A DNA stretch of 43,412 bases. It comes from an uncultured Treponema sp. (GTDB lineage Bacteria > Spirochaetota > Spirochaetia > Treponematales > Treponemataceae). Positions 1 to 9,141 of this stretch are shown here, one piece after another (positions within the stretch are counted from its first letter, which is position 1; each line of letters starts with the position of its first letter). Both the position numbers and the translations under genes were made by a program. The stretch lies in contig CAMNIU010000251.1 of NCBI GenBank assembly GCA_946540605.1, forward strand, positions 1 to 43,412, given 5' to 3'. The notes beneath the pieces were generated by a model that saw only the letters and a program-made list of their open reading frames with translations, was not told where the DNA came from and did no database searches.

Positions 1-19
1 GATGAACCTAAATGTGTAA

Positions 20-119
20 GGCCGCTGGCGGCCGGTGTTCTATAGCAAGGCGTTAAAAAAATTGCACTGCAATTTTTAGCCTTACCATCAACCCCGCTGT
101 CGCAGCCCATTTTTTAACG
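20..119. repeat. Hairpin-rich intergenic end with nested inverted repeats
   Basis: Three dyads are visible in this short gap. GGCCGC at 20-25 pairs with GCGGCC at 28-33. A 10-bp stem at 57-66 pairs with 68-77. CGTTAAAAAA at 51-60 is the perfect inverse of TTTTTTAACG at 110-119. The second and third dyads share bases, so they are mutually exclusive folds. Nothing coding is seen in 1-136. The region lies downstream of the minus-strand chemoreceptor gene and may serve as its terminator or be a dispersed element. Confidence 0.5.
55..77 (-). terminator. Possible terminator of the chemosensory operon
   Basis: Read on the minus strand, a 10-bp stem with a one-base centre (77-68 paired with 66-57) ends in a run of T. 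It lies about 60 nt after the TAA stop of the last chemoreceptor gene. The stem is A+T-rich, so its strength is uncertain. Confidence 0.4.
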
Positions 120-136
120 GTTCTTCGATTATAGGC

Positions 137-1930
137 TTATATCTCAGATGAGATAATTTGTGTATGCAGATTCTCCAGAAGATTTGCAGCTTCCTTAAGC
201 TTTTGTGCCGTATTATTAACGGTGCTTGTAGAAGTTGAGAAGTTCTCTATTCCAGAAGAAATCTGGCGTACAGTAGCAACAATCTGATCGAAGGCTGTAG
301 ACTGCTGATTAATAATTTCCTTAATCTGGTTTGCAGACTCTACAGTGATTTCTGAAGAACTCTGAATGTCGCTGAACTTTTCCTTAAGTTTTTCAGAAAG
401 CTCAAGACCTTCGCGGATTTTTTCAGTTCCACTTTCTGATGTAATAATCAGGTTGTCGGAAGAATGCTGAATCTCAGTAATACGCTCTTTGATTTTGTCT
501 ACAGAGTTTGTAATTCCGGCAGCAAGGCGGCGAACCTCATTAGCAACAATGTGGAAGTTTTTACCACTGTCACCAGCGCTTGAGGCTTCCAGCTCAGCGT
601 TGAAGGCAATGATACGGGTTTGATCAGCAATATCATTAATAATCTTAACGATTTCCCAGATGCCGCCAATTTTTTCACCAAGCTCACGGATTCCAGAAAT
701 TGTAGAAACATTGGCATCTGTAATTTCTGTCATCTTATCAAGATTAGACTGGAGAGTTTCAAAACCTACATTTACATTATTTTCTGTTCCCTCTGCAACA
801 GTAGTTACATCAGCAATTTTTTCTACGATATTACGAGTCTGGCGGTCTGTGTCTTCCATTGTCGCAAGAATCTCTTTAACACCGGTAGACTGCTCAAGAG
901 AAGTCGAAGCAGTGCTTTGAGCGATTTCTGCGAGTTCATTCATTGGAATAACCATTGTCTGACCAATCATGCGGATATCGTCCAGAACCGAACGGAACAA
1001 AAGCACAATCTGATTAATGAGATACAGATTATAAGAAACCTCTGTTTCAAAATCAGTTGGAGCAAGTTTTACAGTAAACACATCGTTTTTAATAATGTGA
1101 ATCATTGCAGACTGAAGTTTTTCTGAAGATACAAGAATACTATTTAAGAATGAGTAAACCGAAATAATTCCAATGGCCGCATTAATTGTGAGAACGACAG
1201 CTATGCGCGAAAGTTGTACACCGCGGAAACCTGGCCCCATTATGTCTGCAGGAAGGAAACCTGCGGCAGACGGAACATTATTAAAGTAATAAACGTAGAA
1301 GAGCATTGCCGCAAGTATAATTCCCCAGATTACAGGAACAGTACAATAGAGTGTAAATGTTTTCTGATACGAAGTACCAAAGAAAGTCTTATTCTTAAGA
1401 ATTCGTTCATCTACACCCTGCTCTACAAGCTGGCATGCATAATCATTACAAATTGCACGGGTATTTGCCAAAGCAAGAAGACTTGCTACATAAGCTCCTA
1501 ACAGACAGCTGAAAAGGCTTACAAGATTCAGATATGTATTTATTTCAAGAATCCATTCATAAGCTGCTGCAAGCATAAAAGAACAGATAAAGAAATAAGA
1601 AAAAGCTTCTAACTGCTTTCTCTGAGGCAGCTTATGCAGGGCAAGCAAAAGCTTTGTACGATCTTCAACAGTTGAATCTTCAGCTTCCAGTTTCTGGATT
1701 TTTTTAGAAACACGGCCCATAAACAAATGATTAGTAATAGGCGACAGACAGAACTGAGCAAACAGAATTCCTGCAAAAACTATAACAATCAGCAGATAAT
1801 GAGTTTTGATATTCAGATTCAAAATAAAAACTGTATACAAAAGAATGATAATTCCGCACATTACATCAGGAAGATGACTTGCTTTTAATATTTTCTGTTC
1901 GAGTGTTGTATTTTTTTCGTTATCTTTCAT
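137..1930 (-). CDS. Methyl-accepting chemotaxis-type receptor, six TM helices (second of tandem pair)
   Basis: About 597 aa. The N-terminal half has six predicted membrane helices with only short loops and no periplasmic ligand domain, so the stimulus is probably sensed in or near the membrane. The C-terminal half is a long helical MCP signalling domain. Its hairpin tip is recognisable (DIADQTRIIAFNAELEAS, then GKNFHIVANEVRRLA) but differs from the usual LNAAIEAARAGE core. I start at the ATG at 1930 (MKDNEK), preceded by a GGGGGA ribosome-binding site. An upstream in-frame start at 1978 would lie deep in the previous gene. The start overlaps the previous stop codon by 11 nt, so the two receptors are translationally coupled. 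It is last in the chemosensory operon and is presumed to feed the adjacent CheA. Confidence 0.88.
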   Translation of the reverse strand: MKDNEKNTTLEQKILKASHLPDVMCGIIILLYTVFILNLNIKTHYLLIVIVFAGILFAQFCLSPITNHLFMGRVSKKIQKLEAEDSTVEDRTKLLLALHKLPQRKQLEAFSYFFICSFMLAAAYEWILEINTYLNLVSLFSCLLGAYVASLLALANTRAICNDYACQLVEQGVDERILKNKTFFGTSYQKTFTLYCTVPVIWGIILAAMLFYVYYFNNVPSAAGFLPADIMGPGFRGVQLSRIAVVLTINAAIGIISVYSFLNSILVSSEKLQSAMIHIIKNDVFTVKLAPTDFETEVSYNLYLINQIVLLFRSVLDDIRMIGQTMVIPMNELAEIAQSTASTSLEQSTGVKEILATMEDTDRQTRNIVEKIADVTTVAEGTENNVNVGFETLQSNLDKMTEITDANVSTISGIRELGEKIGGIWEIVKIINDIADQTRIIAFNAELEASSAGDSGKNFHIVANEVRRLAAGITNSVDKIKERITEIQHSSDNLIITSESGTEKIREGLELSEKLKEKFSDIQSSSEITVESANQIKEIINQQSTAFDQIVATVRQISSGIENFSTSTSTVNNTAQKLKEAANLLENLHTQIISSEI

Positions 1931-3797
1931 TATTTCCCCCCTTTGCCATTGTTGCAGATACGGCCTCAGCAATTGCATCTACAGCATCCTGTGTATTCAT
2001 TCCGCTGTCTGCAGTTGCTTCATCAAAATCTTCCGGCTGAAGATTTTTGAGATTGGTAGAAATTGTACAAAGGTTTTGAGCCGAATCGCTGATTTTCTGT
2101 GTAGAAGAAGAGAAGGTTTCTGCCGCATCAGAAATCTGGCGAAGAGTTATTACAATCTGTGCAAACGAAGCAGTCTGCTGTTCAATGATTTTCTGAATAT
2201 CTTCAGATGCATAATCCATTGATTCAGATGAAGATTTAAGTTCTTCGAACCTCTTGTTCAATTCATTTATAATCTGAGTTCCATCAAGAATCTTTGTACT
2301 ACCATTCTTTGATGAAAGTAAAAGTTCATCAGAAGAATGCTGAATCTCAATAATTCGTTTACGGATTTCTTCGGTAGACTGAATTGTGTTATTGGTAAGT
2401 CGACGGATTTCATTTGCAACCAGAGAGAAGTTGTCACCTACACTACCCGCACTTGAAGCTTCAAGTTCAGCATTAAAGGCAATGATATTTGTCTGATCTG
2501 CAATATCATTGATGATTCTTGCAATATCTGAAATACCGGTAATTTTTTCTGTAAGCTTTTTAATTCCTTCTACAGTAATATCGTTTGCAGCTTTAATTTC
2601 GTCAAGCTTCTGCATATTCTGTTTGAGGATTCCAAAACCGTCTTCAATATTTTCAGTAGTCTTTTTAGCAACCAGAGAAACTTCACCGATTTTTTCAGCG
2701 ATGTTCTTTGAAAGAGCATCTGTCTCTTCCATTGCAGAAAGCAACTCTTTAATACCAGAGTTCTGTTCAAGAGAGGTTACCGCTGTTTCGCGGGAAATAA
2801 CAGAAAGCTCATTGCTTGACTCAATTACATCCATACTGATTCGCTGACTTTCTTTAAGAATCTTCTGCAGGATTTCTACTATTGTATTGATGAGGTATAC
2901 ATTGTACATGAACTCGTTAGAAAGGTCGGTACGTTCAAGCTTTACCTTATGAAGATTTTCTTTATTCATTCCGCTCAGAAGATTTTTCATATTGTTTATT
3001 GAACGCATCATTCTATTAAAAAGAGATGTAGAATAAATTGTGTAAACAATTGCGCAGACAATGCCAATCAAAATCAAGCGAGAGAAAACAATGGTCATTG
3101 AAATATATGAAACATAAGTTCGCCAGGCAAGAATAAAGAAGAAGAGGTTTACAAAAAGAATTGGTGCAAAAATGTGAAGCACAGTAATTGTTGCAGACTT
3201 AGTACCAAAGGTATGATTTTTTTCTACCTCATCTTTTGAAACTCCCTTCTTTACAATTTCAGAGGCGTGCTTTGAACAGATTACCTGAGTAATTCCGGTG
3301 ATAGCATGAACAGAGGCAAAGTATGAGCCAAAGAACAAGGCTGATGAAAAGAGGATTACATAATCCATGCTAAGCTTGGCGATATTTGCAGTAATTGCCG
3401 TCCACGCAGCACCACACACTGTAAACACAATGAATACCGCAATTCCTATTTTGGCAGGCATTGCCATCAGCTGTTTCATAAGCTTGGTTCGCTCTTTCAC
3501 CGTAGTATCATAACAGTAGAACGAAACAAGATCTTCTGTAACAGACTGCGTTATCTGCTTATTAGTAATCATCATAATCAGAAACTGAAGAATCAGACAG
3601 ATGATTACTCCTGCAATAATAACGGAGTTCAATTTCTGCATAGGAATATTTCCTATCACAATACAAAAAATCATTGTAAGGAGCTCAAAGAAAATATTTG
3701 AAATTTTCAGACGGGCAAAAACTTCGTTTCCAAAGTCGATGTCCTTTTGAGAGTCCTTCCTGGTTTTAAGTTTTTCTGTAACGTTTGAAATATTCAT
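1920..3797 (-). CDS. Methyl-accepting chemotaxis-type receptor, six TM helices (first of tandem pair)
   Basis: About 625 aa and paralogous to the next gene. There are six N-terminal TM segments, then a coiled signalling domain with the tip DIADQTNIIAFNAELEAS and SLVANEIRRLT. No HAMP or Cache domain is evident. Both receptors share the unusual ELEASSAG sequence at the protein-interaction tip, which suggests they signal to a common CheA/CheW set distinct from the flagellar one. The ATG at 3797 is preferred over the GTG at 3803 because GAGAGG lies 5 nt upstream of it. The gap to the upstream cyclase gene is 18 nt. The C-terminal tail (about 50 aa) is acidic and alanine-rich and carries no CheR-docking pentapeptide that I can recognise. 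Confidence 0.88.
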   Translation of the reverse strand: MNISNVTEKLKTRKDSQKDIDFGNEVFARLKISNIFFELLTMIFCIVIGNIPMQKLNSVIIAGVIICLILQFLIMMITNKQITQSVTEDLVSFYCYDTTVKERTKLMKQLMAMPAKIGIAVFIVFTVCGAAWTAITANIAKLSMDYVILFSSALFFGSYFASVHAITGITQVICSKHASEIVKKGVSKDEVEKNHTFGTKSATITVLHIFAPILFVNLFFFILAWRTYVSYISMTIVFSRLILIGIVCAIVYTIYSTSLFNRMMRSINNMKNLLSGMNKENLHKVKLERTDLSNEFMYNVYLINTIVEILQKILKESQRISMDVIESSNELSVISRETAVTSLEQNSGIKELLSAMEETDALSKNIAEKIGEVSLVAKKTTENIEDGFGILKQNMQKLDEIKAANDITVEGIKKLTEKITGISDIARIINDIADQTNIIAFNAELEASSAGSVGDNFSLVANEIRRLTNNTIQSTEEIRKRIIEIQHSSDELLLSSKNGSTKILDGTQIINELNKRFEELKSSSESMDYASEDIQKIIEQQTASFAQIVITLRQISDAAETFSSSTQKISDSAQNLCTISTNLKNLQPEDFDEATADSGMNTQDAVDAIAEAVSATMAKGGNNER

Positions 3798-3815
3798 GTA
3801 CACCTCTCTTTTTTT

Positions 3816-5666
3816 TTATTTTGATGTAAGCGCAATTGCGCCATCCCAATTTTCCGGTTTATTTTCTGCAAACTCATTGCAGCGTTTCAGCATCAGTGTT
3901 GCAGCCTTATCCTGTGGAAGGAATTTCAAAGCTTCCTCAAAATATGGAACTGCAAGACTAAAAGCTCCTTCTGAATAAGACTTAAAGCCTTTTTCATAAG
4001 CCTGAGTAAAATCTTTTGAAAGCGGTTTTTCATCTACACGGTAAATGAATACACTTTCTGTTTTACCTTTTACTTTTACTGAATCCAGAAGCAAAGCATT
4101 CATAGATTCATCAAGCTCATCACGAACTGCTTCTGAAATAATTATTCGCGCACCATAAAGCTTAGTGAGTCCTTCAAGACGAGAAGCAAGGTTTACGGTA
4201 TCACCAATTACTGTGTAGTTTGTTTTGTCGGCACTTCCAATCTGACCTACAATTACTGGTCCATAATGAATTCCAATTCCAATATCCAGTTTTATGCCTT
4301 CTGGAAATTTGAGGTTATTACAAGGAATTTTTTCCAACTGAGCATACATTTCCATTGCAGCCTGAACGGCACGCTTTGCATTGTCGTTGTAGCTGATAGG
4401 TGCACCAAACAAAACCATTATTGCATCACCGACAAACTTATCTACGGTTCCGCCATATTTTTTTACAATATCTACCATATGGGTAAAATAAGTATTCAAA
4501 AAGTTTACGACATCTTCCGGTTTATTTACTTCGCTTATTGAAGTAAAGCTTCGGATATCGCTCATAAGTACAACTACATTGCGTTTTTCATTTTTGTTTT
4601 TAAGTTCCTGACTTGCTGTAGAAATCAAAAAGTCATTAATAACTTCTTCCGGAACAAATTTCGAAAAGGCTGTGCGAAGTTTTGATTCCTTCAGTGCGAG
4701 TTCAGAACGCTCCACTGCTTCCCGCAAAATATTTGCAAGCGCCGGCAGAATAAATTCTATTGAAGACTGAATTTTATAATTAAACAATTTTCTTTTTGTA
4801 GAAGCCAGGTGAAGAGTTCCTACAAAGCCATTCTTATTTTTCAACGTAAAGACTCTGTAAGATTCGTACTTTTGCCGTTCCGGCTGTTTAAGAAGAATGT
4901 TTTCATAATATTTTTCTTCATAGGTAATTGTATGATTCTTTTTTGCCTGCTGTTCGTATTCAACTCTGCAGATATTCCAGAATTCATCGGCAACTGAAAC
5001 ATCAAAATATTCCGTACCACTCATAAACACTTTTGCCGGCTGGCTATCCAGAACAAGCACAATACCATCGTAAGAACAGGCACTGTATATAAGGCGGAAA
5101 ATCTGTTCAACAAGATTTTCAATATCATTTACAGAAGAATAAAGCTGAATAACATTCTTTGACATATTAAAGAAAAAGTTACTCTTGCTCATTGCATTGA
5201 CAATCCATGGAACAAGAACTTCATCTTCTGTCTTTTTTTTGCCTTTATCAGCCTCAGCTTCCTCCGTTTCAAAAAAAGTTCCGGCTTCTACATATTTATA
5301 GTCCAGCAAACTTTTTACAGATTCAAGCAGATAATCGATATTATCATTTTTTATAAGAACTACGCGGTTTGCTTCTATTGCGCTGATCCAGAAATCAAAA
5401 ACAGAATCATCTGCAGAAATCAAAATAAACGGAATGGAATCTTTTGGCGAACCTGTCTTTAAGATTTTGCAAACCTCAATTCCATTTATTTCTGCAAGAT
5501 TATTATCGCAAATAATCAGATTCGGTGTACCGGTGGTAATCTTTTTCAAAAGCGAAAAACCATCCTTAAAACACTGAACCTCATAATCTAATTTTTCGAG
5601 TTCTGTCTGAATTATTTTTGAGAGTATTCGCGAAGGTTCAGCAAGATAAATCAGAGGCTTAGTCAT
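3816..5666 (-). CDS. Receiver-GAF-class III adenylate/guanylate cyclase
   Basis: 616 aa. The N-terminal receiver (about 1-125) keeps a phosphoacceptor Asp54 (LIICDNN) and a C-terminal Lys. A GAF-like region (about 165-315) follows, then a class III cyclase domain (about 335-545). The metal aspartates are visible as D370 (SDIR) and D414 (VGDAIM). K410 in VDKFVGD and the IGDTVNLASR segment (N492, R496) fit an adenylate-type active site. The C-terminus looks TPR-like. The ATG overlaps the cheA stop by 8 nt and has GGAG 7 nt upstream. Because there is no CheY in the operon, this receiver is the obvious target of CheA phosphorylation, making cAMP the inferred pathway output. Specificity for ATP over GTP is inferred from motif only. 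Confidence 0.92.
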   Translation of the reverse strand: MTKPLIYLAEPSRILSKIIQTELEKLDYEVQCFKDGFSLLKKITTGTPNLIICDNNLAEINGIEVCKILKTGSPKDSIPFILISADDSVFDFWISAIEANRVVLIKNDNIDYLLESVKSLLDYKYVEAGTFFETEEAEADKGKKKTEDEVLVPWIVNAMSKSNFFFNMSKNVIQLYSSVNDIENLVEQIFRLIYSACSYDGIVLVLDSQPAKVFMSGTEYFDVSVADEFWNICRVEYEQQAKKNHTITYEEKYYENILLKQPERQKYESYRVFTLKNKNGFVGTLHLASTKRKLFNYKIQSSIEFILPALANILREAVERSELALKESKLRTAFSKFVPEEVINDFLISTASQELKNKNEKRNVVVLMSDIRSFTSISEVNKPEDVVNFLNTYFTHMVDIVKKYGGTVDKFVGDAIMVLFGAPISYNDNAKRAVQAAMEMYAQLEKIPCNNLKFPEGIKLDIGIGIHYGPVIVGQIGSADKTNYTVIGDTVNLASRLEGLTKLYGARIIISEAVRDELDESMNALLLDSVKVKGKTESVFIYRVDEKPLSKDFTQAYEKGFKSYSEGAFSLAVPYFEEALKFLPQDKAATLMLKRCNEFAENKPENWDGAIALTSK

Positions 5667-7761
5667 GCAACAGCTCCTTTACTTTTGCGGTAAGGCTTTC
5701 GCGTTCAAAATCAGATTTTACGATATAGCCCTGCGCCCCAAGATTTTTTGCCTTATCCAGAGTGTCACTTTCGAACACAGAAGAAACCATAATTACAGGA
5801 ATATTTTTAAGTTCATCTTTATGACGCATATTGTGCAAAAGAACAAAGCCGTCCATACGAGGCATCTTTACATCCGTAACCACAAGATCAAACTTAAACT
5901 GTTTCATTTTTTCAAGCGCATCAATTCCATCTACTGCTGTTGAAACATTGTAGTTTTCTGCTTCAAGAATAATCTGCTCAATGTGACGGGTAGTATGAGA
6001 ATCATCAACAACGAGAACTGAATGAATCTTTGGTCTTTTGCGAACTTCAAGATTTTTAATGTCATAAACATTTACAACCTTAAAGCGGCGGATTGTATCC
6101 GGAATATTGAGAACAGGAATGATGCGATAGTTTTCATCGAACACAACTCCCTGCAAGGCATTAAAGTCTTTCAGGAGAGGAGGTACCGGCTTAATAACGA
6201 CAGTTCCATAATGTAGAATCTTATCTACAATAATGGCAATTTTTCGATTTAAGTATTCAAGAATAACGATTGAAACTTCGTTTTTTATATTTGCCTGTTT
6301 TTTTGATTTTTGATTGATGATATCAAAGTCAAAAACAGGAACAAGTTCATTATGAAGATTGATTACAGGACCATGCTGGAGCTGCAAGAAATCATCTTTT
6401 TTGATAGTAAGAATTTCTTTTATATAATGAGAAAGAATCAAATAAGAGTTGTCAGAAACCGAAACAAAAAGTCCGTCCTGAGTTGCAAGCGAAGCAGGAA
6501 GCGAAAGTTCAAAATTTGTTTCTTTATTAAGTTCAGAATATACAGTGATTTTTCCCTTAAGTTTGTCCATTTCGGTGCGGACAACATCGAGTCCTATTCC
6601 ACGACCAGAAAGTTCTGTCTGTGTATCTTTTGTAGAAAAGCCCGATGCAAAAATATATTGCAGTAATTCAGGTTCATCTGCAGAAAGAATTTCAGCCTCG
6701 CGTTCCGGAAACAGACGTAATGCTTTTTCGCGGATTTTTTCATAATCAATTCCGTGGCCATCATCTTTTACGTTTACAAAGATTCTGTTAGAAACCTGAC
6801 TTACAGAAACAGAAATAGTTCCCTTTTCCGGCTTGCCAAGTTTAACGCGCTCTTCTGTAGTTTCAATTCCGTGGTCAATTGAATTACGAACAAGATGAAT
6901 CAAAATTGCAGGGAGTTTTTCGAGAATGAATTTATCGATTGTGATGTCCGATTGCGGAATATCAAAATCAATGTTCTTTCCTGTCTTAAGAGCTTCGGCT
7001 ACGATTGACCTTTTTATTGGCCGCAGAATCATATCAAAAGGAAGCATTCGGAGCGCAATAATATTTTTCTGGATGTCGACACTTTGATTTTCAAGTACGG
7101 AAATATTTTCCGAGAGTTCCTGAAACGACTGGAATTCAGATGCGTCACTTTTTGCTTTTAAGAACTCAATTTCATTTTTGAGTTTTATCTGACGCATTAT
7201 CAGTTTATCAAGAGACTGAAGAATAGACTCAATTTCTGAAACTTGAATTTTGATGGTTTGAGAATCATGGAAAAATTCAGAGTTCTCTTCATCAATCTCA
7301 TCTTCTTCTTTCTGTTCATTTTTTTCAGATTTTGAATCTTCTGTTTTTGATGAAAAATCTGTCTTAAACTCTTCATCTTCCATTGCACGGTCGATGTTTT
7401 TTAAAACCTCTTCGTATTGCTCAAAGGTTCCGTCTGCCCCATCTTCAATACTGTCTATAACCTTATGAATGAGAGCATTAACGCCCATCAAAAGCTGAAT
7501 AATTCTATTTGAAATTTCTGTCTGATTGCTCTGAATATTTTTAAAAACAGTTTCAAGATGATTTACAACTTTTTCAATCTGAACATACTCCATCATGCGT
7601 GAAGAGCCTTTGAGCGTATGCAGCAGGCGGAGAATTTCATTAAGATAGTCAGAATTTCTTTTTTCCTTAGTTGCTTCAATTGCAATATCATCAAGAGAAT
7701 CGAGAATCTCGCGGGATTCAGCAATGTAATCTGCTTTAAAAAGATTTTTATCAAGATTCAT
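5659..7761 (-). CDS. cheA: CheA-type histidine kinase with C-terminal receiver
   Basis: 700 aa. The HPt domain carries H48 in HTLKGSSRMM. An acidic linker (about 130-165) follows with no recognisable P2 domain, then a dimerisation region and an HATPase domain with N-box HLVRNSIDHGIE (289-300), G1 DDGHGID (333-339) and G2 GRGIGLDVV (386-394). A CheW-like regulatory domain (about 425-565) precedes a full receiver domain with VVDDS, phosphoacceptor D630 (TDVKMPRMDG) and a conserved Lys. CheA-receiver hybrids are typical of chemosensory systems controlling functions other than simple swimming. The start codon directly abuts the cheR stop, and the ribosome-binding site GGAGGA lies inside cheR. The internal receiver could be a phosphate sink or an adaptation element. 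Confidence 0.95.
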   Translation of the reverse strand: MNLDKNLFKADYIAESREILDSLDDIAIEATKEKRNSDYLNEILRLLHTLKGSSRMMEYVQIEKVVNHLETVFKNIQSNQTEISNRIIQLLMGVNALIHKVIDSIEDGADGTFEQYEEVLKNIDRAMEDEEFKTDFSSKTEDSKSEKNEQKEEDEIDEENSEFFHDSQTIKIQVSEIESILQSLDKLIMRQIKLKNEIEFLKAKSDASEFQSFQELSENISVLENQSVDIQKNIIALRMLPFDMILRPIKRSIVAEALKTGKNIDFDIPQSDITIDKFILEKLPAILIHLVRNSIDHGIETTEERVKLGKPEKGTISVSVSQVSNRIFVNVKDDGHGIDYEKIREKALRLFPEREAEILSADEPELLQYIFASGFSTKDTQTELSGRGIGLDVVRTEMDKLKGKITVYSELNKETNFELSLPASLATQDGLFVSVSDNSYLILSHYIKEILTIKKDDFLQLQHGPVINLHNELVPVFDFDIINQKSKKQANIKNEVSIVILEYLNRKIAIIVDKILHYGTVVIKPVPPLLKDFNALQGVVFDENYRIIPVLNIPDTIRRFKVVNVYDIKNLEVRKRPKIHSVLVVDDSHTTRHIEQIILEAENYNVSTAVDGIDALEKMKQFKFDLVVTDVKMPRMDGFVLLHNMRHKDELKNIPVIMVSSVFESDTLDKAKNLGAQGYIVKSDFERESLTAKVKELLHD

Positions 7762-9141
7762 TTACTGTCCTCCTCCCATAGAAAAAGTTTCGCACAGAGA
7801 ATAGATATATGATGGACTAAAGGAGTCCAGTGTAAAATCATAAGGAATAGAAGAACTATTAAAATCAGAAATAATAGTCTTGCATTTTGTAAAGCAGCCT
7901 TGAGCATGCTCGTTACGCCCCATATCCCGCAGCACCATTCCGTGATAGAAAAAGGCTGGCCAGAAATCAGGCGAAATACTTTCTGCAGAGGCAAAAAGAG
8001 TTTCTGCAGCAGCACGATTATCTGCCTGATATTCTATATAACCGAGCATAAAGTATGCGTACTTTTTTGTATCCGTTCCGCTGATTGCTCTGGCAAGGGT
8101 GCGGGCTTTTTCGAAGTTTCCACGATTGATTTCAAGGCATACGTCTTCATAAGTTTGTTTCGCATCAAAACCTTTTTCAATCTTTTGAGTTGAAGAAACT
8201 GAAGTCTGTTTTTTAAGTTCAAGAGTTTTCTGTGTTTTAGCTTTTTCAACTTCCTGCTTAAGCTTTTGTTTTTTTGCCTCGCTTTCTTTTTTTCGAGAAT
8301 CTACGGCAGCCACAACCTTTAAAGGCTTGTTCTTTTGCACATCATTTACAAAATAGTAAACCTGCTTACTGTTTGTTTTATAAAGATTTTCAGGAATTAC
8401 AGAATTATCTATTGAACCAATCTCATTCATAGAAAAAAGAAGAAGGCCTTTCTGCTTTAATCTGCTGATAATTTTTTTAGTTACATTAGTTCGAGTCGGC
8501 TTATCAAAATAAATGAAAACATTACGCATAAAAATTATGTCTGCATTTTCATAGAATGGAAGATCAGAAACTTCTCCCTGAATCAGATTAAACTTAAATG
8601 CATGAATGCGGTTTAAAAACTCACGTCTAAAAACAATTTCATTTTCTGTCCGGTCTGAATATGGTTCCAAAAGTTTATGATATTTATGACCATCAGTGCG
8701 CAATGAAAAAATTGAATAGTGCCCACGGTGCAAAGTTTCCAGTGCATTGTCATCTATATCTGAAGCATAAATTGTAAGATTTACATTCATAGAAAGTGCC
8801 AGTGCTAAAAGCGAAATCGGTTCTTCGCCGGTAGAACAGCAGCAGCTCCAGATTGTAAGATTTTTTCCCATAAATTTCGGGAACACTTCTTCCTTCAAAA
8901 AATCAAATTGCTTTTCTTCTCTAAAGAAATAAGTTTCGTTTACAGTTACAAGATTGATTACCGCATCAAAATCTGAAGTATGCGGAGTAAGTCCATTTAC
9001 AAAATCTAAAGGAGAGATCCCCCTGGCTTTTGCATGCTTTGTAATATGTTCTTCCAAAGTCTGAAACTGAGACTTTGCAACATAAATGCCCGAATAGCTG
9101 AGGATTTTAGAATTTGCAAGTTCTATAAGTTCGTTGCTCAT
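7762..9141 (-). CDS. cheR: CheR methyltransferase with C-terminal TPR domain
   Basis: 459 aa. The N-terminal all-alpha CheR domain contains TVNETYFFRE (66-75). The SAM-binding domain shows SCCCSTGEEP (99-108; the family usually has AACSTGEEP), ASDIDDNAL and FMRNVFIYFD. A lysine-rich linker (about 285-330) leads to TPR-like repeats (about 330-430). TPR-fused CheRs are common in alternative chemosensory operons. The ATG overlaps the cheB TGA as ATGA, so the genes are translationally coupled. It presumably methylates the two receptors encoded at the end of the operon. Confidence 0.93.
   Translation of the reverse strand: MSNELIELANSKILSYSGIYVAKSQFQTLEEHITKHAKARGISPLDFVNGLTPHTSDFDAVINLVTVNETYFFREEKQFDFLKEEVFPKFMGKNLTIWSCCCSTGEEPISLLALALSMNVNLTIYASDIDDNALETLHRGHYSIFSLRTDGHKYHKLLEPYSDRTENEIVFRREFLNRIHAFKFNLIQGEVSDLPFYENADIIFMRNVFIYFDKPTRTNVTKKIISRLKQKGLLLFSMNEIGSIDNSVIPENLYKTNSKQVYYFVNDVQKNKPLKVVAAVDSRKKESEAKKQKLKQEVEKAKTQKTLELKKQTSVSSTQKIEKGFDAKQTYEDVCLEINRGNFEKARTLARAISGTDTKKYAYFMLGYIEYQADNRAAAETLFASAESISPDFWPAFFYHGMVLRDMGRNEHAQGCFTKCKTIISDFNSSSIPYDFTLDSFSPSYIYSLCETFSMGGGQ

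Noticed and set aside
20-119. Integron attC site (as reported for Treponema denticola)
   Set aside because: The ends show GTTAAAA and TTTTAAC, but these do not fit the GTTRRRY/RYYYAAC core sites exactly, and no cassette-like gene or integrase is seen.
620-1126. Open frames on the plus strand opposite the receptor genes
   Set aside because: They lie fully inside a clear chemoreceptor gene, are rich in Cys/Ile/Phe without motif, and have no ribosome-binding site.
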